Source of the DNA: Sporosarcina sp. HYO08
GTDB lineage: Bacteria > Bacillota > Bacilli > Bacillales_A > Planococcaceae
Direction: 5' to 3'
DNA length: 64,000 nt
Assembly: GCF_001563475.1 (NCBI RefSeq)
Contig: NZ_LPUT01000023.1
Span: 186,001-250,000 of the forward strand
This document shows positions 33,870 to 43,811 of the stretch, one piece after another (within the stretch, counting starts at the first letter, position 1; every line of letters starts with the position of its first letter). The translations under genes and the position numbers were made by a program. The notes beneath the pieces were generated by a model that had not been told where the DNA came from, made no database searches, and worked only from the letters and a program-made list of their open reading frames with translations.

Positions 33870-36800
33870 TTACTTCAAAATTTCCAACTTCATTAATGTA
33901 CGGTGAAGCATTACCGCGGATTCCGCTCTTGTTGCATGATCTTTAGGTTTAAACTGACCAGCATTCCCTTTAACGACTTCAAGCGCTGCGGCATTATACA
34001 CCGCATCAACCGCAAAAGCCCCTATCATGCCATGATCTTTAAATCTTTCTGATACATCGAGCCTCTCTAACAGCGTTTGATCCTCATATCCAATCGCACG
34101 CATAAGCATCGCCGCAATTTCTTCACGTCTGATTGGCGCATCCGGATTGAACTTGCCGTCCTTCGTTCCATTTACAATTCCAGCCCGCGATGCCGCTTCA
34201 ACTCCTGCATACGCCCACTTTTTACTTTGATTCACATCACTGAATATTCCTTCGTACTTTTTCGTAGGTAAATCTAGCGCACGCGCTATTAACACTGCAA
34301 ACTCCGCCCGGGAAATTTGCTCATTCGGTGCAAATTTTTTATTCGTTTTCCCTTGGATGATTCCTTTCGCAGCCAACTCGTTAATTTCGTTTCGCGCGAA
34401 GATATTTGTGATGTCGGAGAAGTTTGGTGGTGAAACTTTGCCAGGCTCTTCCTTACCTGGATTCTGAGGTTCTTCAGATCCTTCTCCTTTATCCGGCTTC
34501 TCGGTTTCTACAGGTTCTTTTCCTTCATCTGGTTTTGGTGCTTCTTCTGGTTCCTCTTTTGTTGGTGGCGTAGCTGGTCCTGGTGTTGATCCTCCTGATC
34601 CTCCGGAACCGCCTGTACCACCAGATCCCCCACCTTTATTACCATCATCTTTTGGCTTTGTAAAAGTGACAACTTCTGAAACACTACTATTCCCAGCCTC
34701 ATCAAATGCGAGTATTTTTATGCTGTATTCTTTGTCCGCCAAAATGTTTGACAATACAACAGACGTTTCTGATGTTTTATCAAAAACAACTTTGAAAGGA
34801 GCTTGTCCTTCTCTTACTTCTATCGAGTATGCGACAGCATCCTCCACTTTATCCCACGACACTAACATACCCTCTTTTTCGCTTTTCACAGCTATTTCCT
34901 CAACTACTTGAGGGGGGGTAAGATCAATCGTGAATTCCACCATGTCCTCATGTCCATAACTATTTCCAACGATAACCAAGTATTCCCCTTCGGATAACGA
35001 AGTAAAACTGTGAGAAAACTGCCCTTTACTATCTAGATATAATCCAAACTTATCTACTAGGTTTTTATCCTTGTGTAATTCTAGCCATACGTATTCAGTA
35101 TTTACTTTCCCTGACACTGTGACCGTTTCTTGATTAATAAAAGATCCATCCACAGGTTTAGTAATCTGGACATATGGAGTTTGCGATTGATCAACTGCTA
35201 ATTCTTTAGTCAGTGTGATAGATTTCCGCGGACCCGTCGGAATATGCACTTGTAATTGATATATCCCAGCTTCCAAAACTTTATTCAAGTAAAATGATTT
35301 ATTGGAACCTAAATCTTTATCAGATTGTTCCCATAGAATTTCACCCTCTGCATCGAGTAAAGAGTAATTTATAAGAACAGAATTCATCCAATTAAATAGT
35401 CCTTTATAATCTCGAATAGGACTTTCATTTTGGAGGAGACTAAAGGGTGCAAAATGCTGCTGCGCTCGATAAATCCCATTAATATCAAAATCACTAGAAT
35501 GCAGCTTATAATCAAAATCTAAAGTATGCACACCATATTCTTCAAATGTAATTTTAGCATTTGAAATTTCACCTTCTATGTCATTTGAAAAGCTAAAGTT
35601 TGTATCTTGTTCAAGATTTACATTCTTTACAGTGGCGTCATACCCCCATGGCGTGTCGTATCGTTCTTCTGTTACAAAACTAAATTTTAAATACTCATAT
35701 TTTCCTTTACTTAACGATACGTAAGAATATGGATTACTCCAGAATGAGGTTGACGATATTTTTTTCTCGGGAAGTTCAAAACCATAAATATTAAGCTTTT
35801 TATGATTATCAGAAATAGAGACATCGACTAAATCAGACTTATCTAACGTTACTTCCAAGTCTTGATCCATATTAATCTCGGGGAGTGATATTATACTTGT
35901 ATAATTCAATTCATGCTCTTGAACAAATCCTTTGTATTTTCCAGGTGGCAGAAGCAATTGTATATAATTATTGCCATGAAAATAAAGTTGTGAATCGGGA
36001 AAACTAAAGCCGTCTGGAGTTAGACGAACGATATTTATATTATTGGGATAGATGTCCGAAAGGTTTACCGTTAGTTTCTGTAATTCCTCAGATATCTTTA
36101 ATGGAATTTTGTTATCCAGATTTAAGATTTCCTTTCCACTTAGCTCAAGCTCGTCAATGATCCAAGTATCCCAACTGATATTAGTTTCAAACAATATCTT
36201 ATACATATCATCGGGATTTACATAAACATTATATCTAGAGACAAAGCTTTCTACGTTATCATCCCAGACTAGTCTAGCTACCGGATACCAATTCTGATTA
36301 TAGTTTCTAAATAATTGTACATTGGTATAGTTGTAACTAGTCGGCTCAATTCGCCCATACTTAGTTTCCAAGTCTATTGGCACTTTTAATTTTTCAAATT
36401 GTTCCTGATTTTCTGTCACAAAAATCGGTGAATCTAATGACAGTGTTACAATCTCATTATTCAATGACGTATCGATTAATTTTATTTTGTAACTTCCACT
36501 CTCTAGTTTATCTGACAATCTAACTTCACGAATATTATTCGATGTTATTGGATCCCCAATCGGCCTGTTTAGCTCATTGTATATTTGATACGTATAAGTC
36601 GGTTGAGCACCAGGTGATTCAACATTAATGTCATAAAAGTCTGTATGGATAGTATTAGTAGACATATTATAATACGGATGCCCAACGATATTTTTGAAAG
36701 TAACCCCGTTGTCATCCCAATCTCCTGCATCATAAGTGAAACCGGAGTATTTTATCTCGTTATCGAATACTTCCAAATAAATCCAATTAAGTTCTTCATT

Positions 36801-38582
36801 TTTTGCTACATTGATCTCTTTAAACATCTTTTTCCTATCTAACGATATTTTTGCATCGCTATACTTCTCGGAAGGTTTAATAGTTCGCCACTCCATGTTT
36901 CCAATATCTACAAGTGTGTTTTTATTGGGATGGAAAACACCATACCAATAATATGCAGCATTTTCATCTTGACCTTCCCAATGTATTCCAATAGGAGAGT
37001 CTGTACTTACTTTCCATTCCGTTCCTCCAGAAAATAGCGCATCACTAACTGAATTCGATAGATAGTAACTTGTATCCAAAGTGTTTAAATTTCCAGTACC
37101 TATTTGAAGATTCCTTAATTGATCAGCGGTAAAACGAAGGTTATTCACTTGTTTTCCAACGATCTTCTTGACATATATGATCTTATTCTCCGGGTCCTCA
37201 ACAGTCACAAGATATTCAACGCCATCAAGTATATATGCATCTGGAATGAAAGCCTCAAAAGTACCCTCCACCTCTTTTATTTGTTCAGTTATTTCCAATT
37301 TCAATTGTCGGTCACCATAAAAATTATTTATCTCATATACCTTGACAGTTCCAGATTGTATTAACTCCCCCGGTGAGGATTCAGCCGATATAACGGTACC
37401 TTTCAATAGCTGGGAGCCCCATTGATAATTGAATTCTCTTTCTGTAGATAAACTATTATTACCGATTTTAACAGTTGCCCTTAGTGTATATTTTCCATTT
37501 TTAAAATCACTAGCTTTAAACTTTTGATGACTATTAGTTTGATTACTTTTCCAATCAGCAATCGTCTCCCCATCTTTAAAAAGAGTGAATTCAATTAATT
37601 CATCATCTTCTACTGAATTTAATTGAAAGGTATCAGAAGATAATTTAATTCTGGAGTCCACAACTACCTCATTTACATTCTCATCTAAATAATAATGTAA
37701 ATAATCAAAAGAGGCTTTCAAGGGTTCTGCCGGTATAATAATTTTTTGATCTCTGTTAATATCTACTTCACTAATTGAAGACCACACGTGTGAATTGGTA
37801 TGAATGTCAATATAATACCTTCCATTCGTAACCATAATTATTTCATTTTCGATCGTCGTTAAATCAAAATTCCCGCGACCAAAAAAACGAATACTTTCAG
37901 CTTTACCATCGAACGTAATTTCAGATGCTTTTTCCAAAAGCAAATCATAATCCACATTTTCACCAACAATAATTTCATCCATAAAAAAATGCTTTTTTCC
38001 ATTCATGATATTTTCAATGGTAAATGGAATTTTTAGTTGTTCAGAGGATGTAATAGCCTCAATCTTGTTATTTATATTAAAACCATGTCTTCTTAATTCC
38101 TGCCCATCTTCAAAATAAAACCGTCCACTTTGAATAGGAATTGTTTCATTTTCTAATTTAAATTCAGTCGAAAATAGCTCCGTCGGAATAGCAGAATCCG
38201 ACCAGCCTAACAGTTCCTTTCCACTTAGGGTTCTTTCTTCAAAAAATCTTTTAGATAATCCATTTTCCAAATATCCAATTGAAAGTACCAATTTATAACT
38301 TCTATCACCTTCAATGCTTGAATTTAGAAACTTAAATTTCAATTGTTTATCATTCTCTATTTCTCCGTAAGAATAAATAGTTGGAAGAAATTCATTCTCA
38401 TTTACCATCGGAAAAATAACCCCCTCCGCCGATACCAACTCCCTATCATCCGATCCAGCATGAATCACAATTTCATGTGATTTATCCAAATCCTCCGCCA
38501 CAGCAAAATTTGGTGCCACAAATGAAAATACAATCAACACACAACACAAAACTTTAAATAATACAAAGCTCCCTTTTCCCAA
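33870..38582 (-). CDS. Large SLH-domain cell-surface protein
   Basis: 1570 residues. A signal peptide (FVLFKVLCCVLIVFSFVAPNFAVAED) opens the protein. About 1130 residues of beta-rich repeats with no family I recognise follow. A bacterial Ig-like module (~1165-1250, VQITKPVDGSFINQETVTVSGKV) and a fibronectin type III module (~1255-1340, LVSWDKVEDAVAYSIEVREG) come next. A Gly/Ser then Pro/Glu/Lys linker leads to three SLH domains (~1395-1570; EINELAAKGIIQGKTNKKFAPNEQISRAEFAVLIARAL is the first). SLH domains bind pyruvylated wall polysaccharide, so it is displayed on the surface. The start is TTG 38582 behind AAGGGG. Codon use in the unique part is more AT-rich than in neighbours, suggesting acquisition or fast divergence. 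Confidence 0.92.
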   Translation of the reverse strand: MGKGSFVLFKVLCCVLIVFSFVAPNFAVAEDLDKSHEIVIHAGSDDRELVSAEGVIFPMVNENEFLPTIYSYGEIENDKQLKFKFLNSSIEGDRSYKLVLSIGYLENGLSKRFFEERTLSGKELLGWSDSAIPTELFSTEFKLENETIPIQSGRFYFEDGQELRRHGFNINNKIEAITSSEQLKIPFTIENIMNGKKHFFMDEIIVGENVDYDLLLEKASEITFDGKAESIRFFGRGNFDLTTIENEIIMVTNGRYYIDIHTNSHVWSSISEVDINRDQKIIIPAEPLKASFDYLHYYLDENVNEVVVDSRIKLSSDTFQLNSVEDDELIEFTLFKDGETIADWKSNQTNSHQKFKASDFKNGKYTLRATVKIGNNSLSTEREFNYQWGSQLLKGTVISAESSPGELIQSGTVKVYEINNFYGDRQLKLEITEQIKEVEGTFEAFIPDAYILDGVEYLVTVEDPENKIIYVKKIVGKQVNNLRFTADQLRNLQIGTGNLNTLDTSYYLSNSVSDALFSGGTEWKVSTDSPIGIHWEGQDENAAYYWYGVFHPNKNTLVDIGNMEWRTIKPSEKYSDAKISLDRKKMFKEINVAKNEELNWIYLEVFDNEIKYSGFTYDAGDWDDNGVTFKNIVGHPYYNMSTNTIHTDFYDINVESPGAQPTYTYQIYNELNRPIGDPITSNNIREVRLSDKLESGSYKIKLIDTSLNNEIVTLSLDSPIFVTENQEQFEKLKVPIDLETKYGRIEPTSYNYTNVQLFRNYNQNWYPVARLVWDDNVESFVSRYNVYVNPDDMYKILFETNISWDTWIIDELELSGKEILNLDNKIPLKISEELQKLTVNLSDIYPNNINIVRLTPDGFSFPDSQLYFHGNNYIQLLLPPGKYKGFVQEHELNYTSIISLPEINMDQDLEVTLDKSDLVDVSISDNHKKLNIYGFELPEKKISSTSFWSNPYSYVSLSKGKYEYLKFSFVTEERYDTPWGYDATVKNVNLEQDTNFSFSNDIEGEISNAKITFEEYGVHTLDFDYKLHSSDFDINGIYRAQQHFAPFSLLQNESPIRDYKGLFNWMNSVLINYSLLDAEGEILWEQSDKDLGSNKSFYLNKVLEAGIYQLQVHIPTGPRKSITLTKELAVDQSQTPYVQITKPVDGSFINQETVTVSGKVNTEYVWLELHKDKNLVDKFGLYLDSKGQFSHSFTSLSEGEYLVIVGNSYGHEDMVEFTIDLTPPQVVEEIAVKSEKEGMLVSWDKVEDAVAYSIEVREGQAPFKVVFDKTSETSVVLSNILADKEYSIKILAFDEAGNSSVSEVVTFTKPKDDGNKGGGSGGTGGSGGSGGSTPGPATPPTKEEPEEAPKPDEGKEPVETEKPDKGEGSEEPQNPGKEEPGKVSPPNFSDITNIFARNEINELAAKGIIQGKTNKKFAPNEQISRAEFAVLIARALDLPTKKYEGIFSDVNQSKKWAYAGVEAASRAGIVNGTKDGKFNPDAPIRREEIAAMLMRAIGYEDQTLLERLDVSERFKDHGMIGAFAVDAVYNAAALEVVKGNAGQFKPKDHATRAESAVMLHRTLMKLEILK

Positions 38583-38734
38583 TTACCCCTTCCCCCTTTT
38601 GGCATATTTTTTTCAAAAGACATAACTACAAATCTGACATTACAGGAGAAATGTACTAATTTCAATAGCCCCGAGATGAAGTGTCGCAAAGTTCAGGCCC
38701 AGAAAATGAAATTCAACAAACAAACAATTTTCCA

Positions 38735-38780
38735 AACAAAAACCCGTGCGATTAACAGAAAATCTGTTAATCGCACGGGT
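38735..38780 (-). terminator. Terminator of phaP
   Basis: Perfect 18-base arms ACCCGTGCGATTAACAGA (38742-38759) and 38763-38780, followed on the minus strand by TTTTTG. Confidence 0.9.
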
Positions 38781-38790
38781 CTCTTCCTTA

Positions 38791-39306
38791 TTATACAGAC
38801 ACAGTCTCCAAAATTCCTTTATGTGTCTCTTTCACTTGCTCTGTTAAATCTTCAATTTGTTTCAACGCTTCGTCGCGGCCTTTGTCTTGCTGTTTCAAAG
38901 CTTCTTTTACAGTTGCTTCCAACTGATTTTGTGTTTGTGATAATAGATCTAATAGTGAGTGGCTTGGGTTCCAGGAAAGCGCCAATGCTTTGTCGTTAAT
39001 TTCTTTGACTGCTGATAACCAACTAGAAGACAATTCGCTTTGAACTTTCTCAGCTGCTTTCACACTATTTTCAAGCTTATCGTTCCATTCACATGCAAGC
39101 TTTTTCGATTCTGCCTCTGCTGTGAATAGAGACTTGCGTGCCGTCTCCAATAGATCTTTTTGGTATTGGAACGCCTCAAGAGACTTTTTCTCAATATCAT
39201 TTTGAATACCTTGCAATGATTTGAAGCTGCTTAGCCAGCTGTCCCAAAGCACCTCTACCCCGTTAATAGATGTTTGTTGTTTACTTTCTACTACTTTCTT
39301 TGTCAT
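38791..39306 (-). CDS. phaP: Phasin-like PHA granule protein PhaP
   Basis: 171 residues from ATG 39306 (AGGGAGGAATTCAGG upstream); the longer frame to 39378 is not supported by a ribosome-binding site. It is almost wholly helical and coiled-coil (LWDSWLSSFKSLQGIQNDIEK, ALKQQDKGRDEALKQIEDL) with many Lys, Glu and Gln, as in Bacillus PhaP. It coats polyhydroxyalkanoate granules. It lies 78 bp downstream of phaQ in the same direction and divergent from phaRBC, the layout known from Bacillus megaterium. Confidence 0.9.
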   Translation of the reverse strand: MTKKVVESKQQTSINGVEVLWDSWLSSFKSLQGIQNDIEKKSLEAFQYQKDLLETARKSLFTAEAESKKLACEWNDKLENSVKAAEKVQSELSSSWLSAVKEINDKALALSWNPSHSLLDLLSQTQNQLEATVKEALKQQDKGRDEALKQIEDLTEQVKETHKGILETVSV

Positions 39307-39384
39307 CCTGAATTCCTCCCTTTCTATTTTCCCCATGTAACATGGATATATGTTGAATGCAAAGTTTTTGCATACCACCCAAAT

Positions 39385-39804
39385 TTAATCTTCGTCCTCT
39401 GTCCTTTTTCCTTCCTTTGAAAACAAACTATAAGGAGAGAGAAATGGATTGTACAAGTTAAAAAACTGATCGAGCATTTTTTGGTATTGTTCCAACGACT
39501 TTGCCCAAATATCTAAATATTGTTCGCCCGCTTCCGTAATCGAATAAATTCGTTTAGCAGGCCCCCCAGATGTTGTATCCCAAGTCGATGACACCAAATC
39601 ATCTTTTTCTAGCTGTCTTAGAATTCGATAGAAATTCCCTTGGTCGACAGATTGAATACCAAATTGTGTAATCCTTTCCATTAACTCATAGCCATGCGTG
39701 TTCCAATCTCTTAAATGTAATAACATAATCGGAATAAGAAAATTTCGCGGCGTCCCTAAATTTGTTGGTTTCTCTTTTTTGGGTTCTTCTTGTTTCGAAC
39801 TCAA
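39385..39804 (-). CDS. phaQ: PHA synthesis repressor PhaQ (PadR family)
   Basis: About 139 residues. The PadR winged helix is clear: PIMLLHLRDWNTHGYELMERI, then VDQGNFYRILRQLEKDDLVSSTWDTTSGGPAKRIYSITEAGEQYL. PhaQ senses PHB and represses phaQP in B. megaterium. The start is ambiguous: TTG 39804 has GAGGTGG eight bases upstream, while GTG at 39813 or 39816 overlaps that site. An imperfect ATATGT...CTATATG repeat lies just upstream. Confidence 0.92.
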   Translation of the reverse strand: MSSKQEEPKKEKPTNLGTPRNFLIPIMLLHLRDWNTHGYELMERITQFGIQSVDQGNFYRILRQLEKDDLVSSTWDTTSGGPAKRIYSITEAGEQYLDIWAKSLEQYQKMLDQFFNLYNPFLSPYSLFSKEGKRTEDED

Positions 39805-39834
39805 TTTGTTCACCACCTCAAGTACCGTTTAATT

Positions 39835-39861
39835 CATCTATATGTAATTTACACCTATATG
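39835..39861. promoter_or_regulatory. Candidate PhaQ operator
   Basis: CTATATGTAATTTACACCTATATG contains a direct CTATATG repeat and an imperfect ATGTAA/TTACAC dyad, close to PadR-type ATGT-N-ACAT sites. It lies 31 bp upstream of phaQ. Inference from position and pattern. Confidence 0.45.
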
Positions 39862-40134
39862 TTTCCGATGTCAACTAAAACAATTAACCATTTTCGAAAT
39901 ATTGCTATATATCATTTGTAAGCAACGAATCATAGAACCTAATGACTTCAGAAGATTGGCAAACACCACGGTAATTGTTCACAAAAACGTTACATTTCAC
40001 CTGTAAGTTCGTCGGATTATGTCGAATAAATAGACTAAAAGAAGAATTGTTAGTTCTTTCCGATTATTCATTAAAAACAAAATTAAAGATACAATTAAAG
40101 GTGATTTTGATGCTAAGGAAGGAGATGAAGTCAC

Positions 40135-40563
40135 TTGTCGCAAACATTACCCATAGATCCGTTTAAAATATGGAAAGATATCTACGACAAAACGGAGGCA
40201 GCTTGGAATGATGCAATCCAAGATTCGCTAGGTAAAGAGTCTTTCTCTGAGGGAATGGGACAGACTTTAAATAACTACTTACAATATCAGGAATTCGTTA
40301 CGAATACGGCCGAAACGTATTTAAAACAATTCAACATGCCAACGCGCGGTGAAGTCGCAAACGTCGCTTCACTTGTCATTAATTTGGAAAACAAGATCGA
40401 TAGTTTAGAAGATCAGCTTGAAAGTTTAAAAGATGATAGCACGAAAGAAATTAATTCTCTAAAGAGAACCATTTCTAGTTTAGATAAAAAACTCGATAGC
40501 ATCCTTACAGCAATCGAAAATAACGATAAAAAGACAACCCCTGCTGTTCCTACTAAAAAGTAA
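40135..40563 (+). CDS. phaR: PhaR subunit of class IV PHA synthase
   Basis: 142 residues. PIDPFKIWKDIYDKTEAAWND at the N-terminus and the C-terminal coiled coil (LVINLENKIDSLEDQLESLKDD ... SLKRTISSLDKKLDSI) are characteristic of PhaR, the partner required for activity of the class IV synthase PhaC. AAGGAG precedes TTG 40135. It is the first gene of phaR-phaB-phaC, divergent from phaQ-phaP. Confidence 0.95.
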   Translation: MSQTLPIDPFKIWKDIYDKTEAAWNDAIQDSLGKESFSEGMGQTLNNYLQYQEFVTNTAETYLKQFNMPTRGEVANVASLVINLENKIDSLEDQLESLKDDSTKEINSLKRTISSLDKKLDSILTAIENNDKKTTPAVPTKK

Positions 40564-40633
40564 GCATAGCAGTCGCCCCTTTTCCAGGCGGCAAAATTCA
40601 TATCATTAAAACAACATAGGAGTGGATGACAGA

Positions 40634-41416
40634 ATGACAGCCCAAGACGTGAAAGTTGCAGAAAAAACAGTAGCGGTAAAACCTTTAGAAGGAAAAGTGG
40701 CGATCGTTACAGGGGGGTCCCGCGGGATCGGCGCATCGATTGCAAAAGAATTAGCAAGTCAAGGTGCACAAGTTGCGATTAACTACCAATCTCGTTCGGA
40801 TGCAGCGGATGCTGTTGTAAAAGAAATTGAAGAAAACGGCGGATCTTCCGTTGCCGTACAAGCGGACGTTTCAAGCGCCGCAGATATTGCGAAGTTTATC
40901 GAGGAAGTGAAAAACAAATACGGTAAAATTGATATTCTTGTAAACAACGCTGGCATTACGAGAGACCGTACGTTCCGCCGTCTTTCAGAAGAAGAGTGGA
41001 ATGACGTAATCAACGTTAACTTAAACAGCGTTTATAATACAACATCTGCGGTTATTAACCACATGCTGGAAAATAAGTCTGGACGCATCATTAATATTAG
41101 CTCCATCATCGGTCAAGCTGGCGGCTTCGGTCAGACGAACTATGCAGCAGCAAAAGCGGGTATGATCGGCTTCACAAAATCACTTGCACTGGAAACAGCA
41201 AGAAATGGTATTACAGTAAACGCCGTTTGCCCAGGCTTCATCGGTACGGAAATGGTTCAAGCAATGCCGGAAGATGTACTGGCGAAAGTTGTTTCTAAAG
41301 TTCCAATGCAACGTCTTGGAACGCCAGAAGAAATCGCTGAAGCTGTTGTATTCCTAGCACAAGCAGACTACATTACAGGTCAGACGATCAATGTAAACGG
41401 TGGTCTATACATGTAA
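40634..41416 (+). CDS. phaB: Acetoacetyl-CoA reductase PhaB (SDR family)
   Basis: 260 residues from ATG 40634; a GTG at 40622 is in frame but lies on the AGGA site. SDR motifs are complete: TGGSRGIG for NADPH, NNAG, the catalytic Ser in NISSIIGQ and YAAAKAG for Tyr and Lys. It makes (R)-3-hydroxybutyryl-CoA for PhaC. It is in the middle of phaR-phaB-phaC. The close relative FabG cannot be excluded by sequence alone; the operon decides. Confidence 0.93.
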   Translation: MTAQDVKVAEKTVAVKPLEGKVAIVTGGSRGIGASIAKELASQGAQVAINYQSRSDAADAVVKEIEENGGSSVAVQADVSSAADIAKFIEEVKNKYGKIDILVNNAGITRDRTFRRLSEEEWNDVINVNLNSVYNTTSAVINHMLENKSGRIINISSIIGQAGGFGQTNYAAAKAGMIGFTKSLALETARNGITVNAVCPGFIGTEMVQAMPEDVLAKVVSKVPMQRLGTPEEIAEAVVFLAQADYITGQTINVNGGLYM

Positions 41417-41438
41417 TCTTCTCCATACAATGCGGCGT

Positions 41439-41461
41439 GGTGCTTCCAATCCGGAAGCACC
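41439..41461. other. Intercistronic hairpin between phaB and phaC
   Basis: GGTGCTTCC/GGAAGCACC stem with a 5-base loop and no T-run, so more likely an mRNA stability or processing element than a terminator. The preceding 13-mer ATGCGGCGTGGTG recurs in the repeat at 42593-42790. Confidence 0.6.
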
Positions 41462-41500
41462 CTGCTTCGTTCTGGAAAACACAAGGAGGTTCAAACGATA

Positions 41501-42589
41501 ATGATTTATTCGAGCATGAAAGAAGTAGAAAGCTGGGTTGACAAAATGCCCGATGAATACAAAAGTAGTTACAATCGCTTCAAGCGAATGACTGAAGTGC
41601 TCACAAATGAGCCGGAACCGCTTGTCGGACAGACACCAAAAGAAGTCATTTGGACAAAAAACAAAACAAAACTATACCGTTATCAGCCGGCGGTTAAGAA
41701 AACGAATAAAGTTCCCCTATTAATGGTCTATGCCCTGATTAACAAGCCTTATATTTTAGACTTGGCACCAGGCAATAGCTTAATTGAACATTTAACGAAC
41801 CAAGGCCATGATGTGTACTTGCTGGATTGGGGTACGCCGGGCTATGAAGATCGCCATAATAAGCTAGAAGATTACATTATGGACTACATTCCACGTGCCG
41901 CCAAAAAAGTACTTCAAACATCTGATGCAAAAGAATTCAGTATGCTTGGCTACTGTATGGGCGGAACAATGACATCGATTTTCGCGGCATTGCACCCAGA
42001 ACTGCCAATTCGCAATCTTATTTTTATGACGAGCCCTTTCGATTTTTCCGATGCAGGCCATTATACGAACTGGCTGGACAAACGTCATTTCAATTTGGAC
42101 AAATTGGTCGACACAATGGGCAATATTCCGCATGAAATGATCGACTTTGGAAACAAACTGTTAAATCCAATTCCAAATTTCTACGGCCCTTATATGAGCT
42201 TGGCGGATCGTGCGGACAATGAAGGATTCGTTGAAGGCTGGAAGCTCATGCAAAAATGGTTAAAAGATGGCATCCCATTCCCAGGTGAAGCCTATCGCCA
42301 ATGGATCCGAGACTTCTATCAAGAAAACAAATTGATCAATGACAAACTGTACGTGCGCGGACACCAAGTGAAGCTAAGCAATATTAAAGCGAACATCCTA
42401 AACATCGCAGCAAGCCGCGACAATATTGCAGCGCCAAAACAAGTCGAGCCGCTTAACGACAAAGTATCCAGTAAAAGTAAAGCGTTCCATCTCCTGGAAA
42501 CGGGTCACGTTTCTGTTGCAGTCGGCCGAAAAGCGATTAATGAAACGTTCCCATTAGTTGACAAATGGCTCAGAGATCACTCTAAATAA
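41501..42589 (+). CDS. phaC: Class IV polyhydroxyalkanoate synthase PhaC
   Basis: 362 residues, the length of class III/IV enzymes. The catalytic triad is visible: Cys152 in the lipase-box-like GYCMGG, Asp307 in AASRDNIAAP and His336 in ETGHVSV. It polymerises (R)-3-hydroxyacyl-CoA to granule polyester with PhaR. AAGGAGG is 11 bases before ATG 41501. It is the last gene of phaR-phaB-phaC, followed by a GC-rich repeat element. Confidence 0.96.
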   Translation: MIYSSMKEVESWVDKMPDEYKSSYNRFKRMTEVLTNEPEPLVGQTPKEVIWTKNKTKLYRYQPAVKKTNKVPLLMVYALINKPYILDLAPGNSLIEHLTNQGHDVYLLDWGTPGYEDRHNKLEDYIMDYIPRAAKKVLQTSDAKEFSMLGYCMGGTMTSIFAALHPELPIRNLIFMTSPFDFSDAGHYTNWLDKRHFNLDKLVDTMGNIPHEMIDFGNKLLNPIPNFYGPYMSLADRADNEGFVEGWKLMQKWLKDGIPFPGEAYRQWIRDFYQENKLINDKLYVRGHQVKLSNIKANILNIAASRDNIAAPKQVEPLNDKVSSKSKAFHLLETGHVSVAVGRKAINETFPLVDKWLRDHSK

Positions 42590-42592
42590 TCT

Positions 42593-42790
42593 CAAAAGCG
42601 GAGGGCGCCTGCTCAGGTGCGACAGGCATAAGGCGAAGATGCGGCGTGGTGATTTTTGCCACAAAGCAGCTTTGACGATTAAGGAAGTCAGCCTAAATGC
42701 GCCGCATCGTGCGGCAACGGCTGACTGACTCACATCCTGTGAGCCTCCGAGCATCTGGCGCCCGGAGTCTAGACGAGAAATCTCTAGGTG
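42593..42790. repeat. GC-rich intergenic repeat element (~200 bp)
   Basis: Clearly richer in G+C than its surroundings. It opens GCGGAGGGCGCCTGCTCAGG with TGCGACAGGCATAAGGCG and closes GCATCTGGCGCCCGGAG then TCTAGAC, so the ends carry partly complementary GGCGCC blocks. I know this end pattern (GCGGAxGCGCC ... GACAGGCATAAG) from intergenic repeats of Bacillales. No ORF. It could be a MITE-like unit or a structured RNA at the 3' end of the pha transcript. Confidence 0.65.
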
Positions 42791-42829
42791 ATTACTTTTC
42801 ACCTGTTCGATATTTTATAATTTACGAGT

Positions 42830-42868
42830 AAAAAAGCGATTTCGGTTCATGCCGAAATCGCTTTTTTT
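42830..42868. terminator. Bidirectional terminator between pha repeat and ctaB
   Basis: AAAAAAGCGATTTCGG pairs perfectly with CCGAAATCGCTTTTTT around TTCATG, with A/T runs on both sides. Confidence 0.95.
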
Positions 42869-43811
42869 AGTTTTTAACTACTGACCACGTTAACACAATC
42901 ATCAGCGTAAATAAAATGGCAATATAGTTCACGGAATATAAAAACATGACTGTGGACCATTTCATGTCATCTTTTGTCTTAAATCCTTGCAAACTAATGA
43001 CCAAAAATCCGATATTTAAAAGGGTAGCAATAACGATAAATGTCATTCCTAACGTTCCCATTAAGAATGGCAGCGGCATTAAACACGCTACGTATAATGC
43101 AATTTGCCGTTTTGTCATGTCGAAGCCCCGAACAACTGGCAACATCGCAACTTTCGCCGCCCGGTATTCCTCGCTTTTTCGCATCGCAATGACAAATGTA
43201 TGCGGCATTTGCCAAATGAATAAAATCAGTGCACAGACAATTGGTACGACATGATAGCCCGGTGCAATCGCTGTCCAACCGATCAGCGGCGTCACGGCCC
43301 CAGAAATACTACCAATCACTGTATTTAACGTATATTTACGCTTCGACCACATCGTATAGAGCCAGACGTATGTAACCCAGCCGACCACTGCGTAAATCGT
43401 TGCTTCAAGTGTTGTAAACAATAATAGCACAAATCCTATGACCGTTAATAGAATACCAAGCCACAAGACAAATCGAAGTGAGAAATGTCCCGTAACGGTC
43501 GGACGTTTTACAGTTCTTTTCATGACCGTGTCAATGTCCACATCATACCAATTGTTTAGGATTAAAGCCCCTGCAATGACAGCTATACTTCCAAAGAGCG
43601 TTAGAAGTAAAAGCGTCCAGCTTTCGGCTAATGAACTGTTCGTAAAATAAAGTGCCAGCCAAAATCCTGTAAATACAGGCAGCACATTTGCGATTAAAAC
43701 CGGCGCTTTAAAAAGTAATCTTAAATCATCAAATAACGTCATCGTCTGCTTCCCACCTGATAAAGCGGTTTGATCCTTCTTTTGCCGCGCCGTCAAATAC
43801 TCCTTGTACAT
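42867..43811 (-). CDS. ctaB: Protoheme IX farnesyltransferase (CtaB/CyoE)
   Basis: About 314 residues from ATG 43811; an in-frame TTG precedes it. There are nine hydrophobic segments. The first Asp-rich motif is NNWYDVDIDTVMKRTVKRPTV (NxxxDxxxD, about residue 87), and the second polar loop includes RKSEEYRAAKVAMLPVVRGFD. It converts heme B to heme O for cytochrome oxidases. ctaA and oxidase genes are not adjacent, so this may be a second copy as in other Bacillales. Confidence 0.93.
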   Translation of the reverse strand: MYKEYLTARQKKDQTALSGGKQTMTLFDDLRLLFKAPVLIANVLPVFTGFWLALYFTNSSLAESWTLLLLTLFGSIAVIAGALILNNWYDVDIDTVMKRTVKRPTVTGHFSLRFVLWLGILLTVIGFVLLLFTTLEATIYAVVGWVTYVWLYTMWSKRKYTLNTVIGSISGAVTPLIGWTAIAPGYHVVPIVCALILFIWQMPHTFVIAMRKSEEYRAAKVAMLPVVRGFDMTKRQIALYVACLMPLPFLMGTLGMTFIVIATLLNIGFLVISLQGFKTKDDMKWSTVMFLYSVNYIAILFTLMIVLTWSVVKN

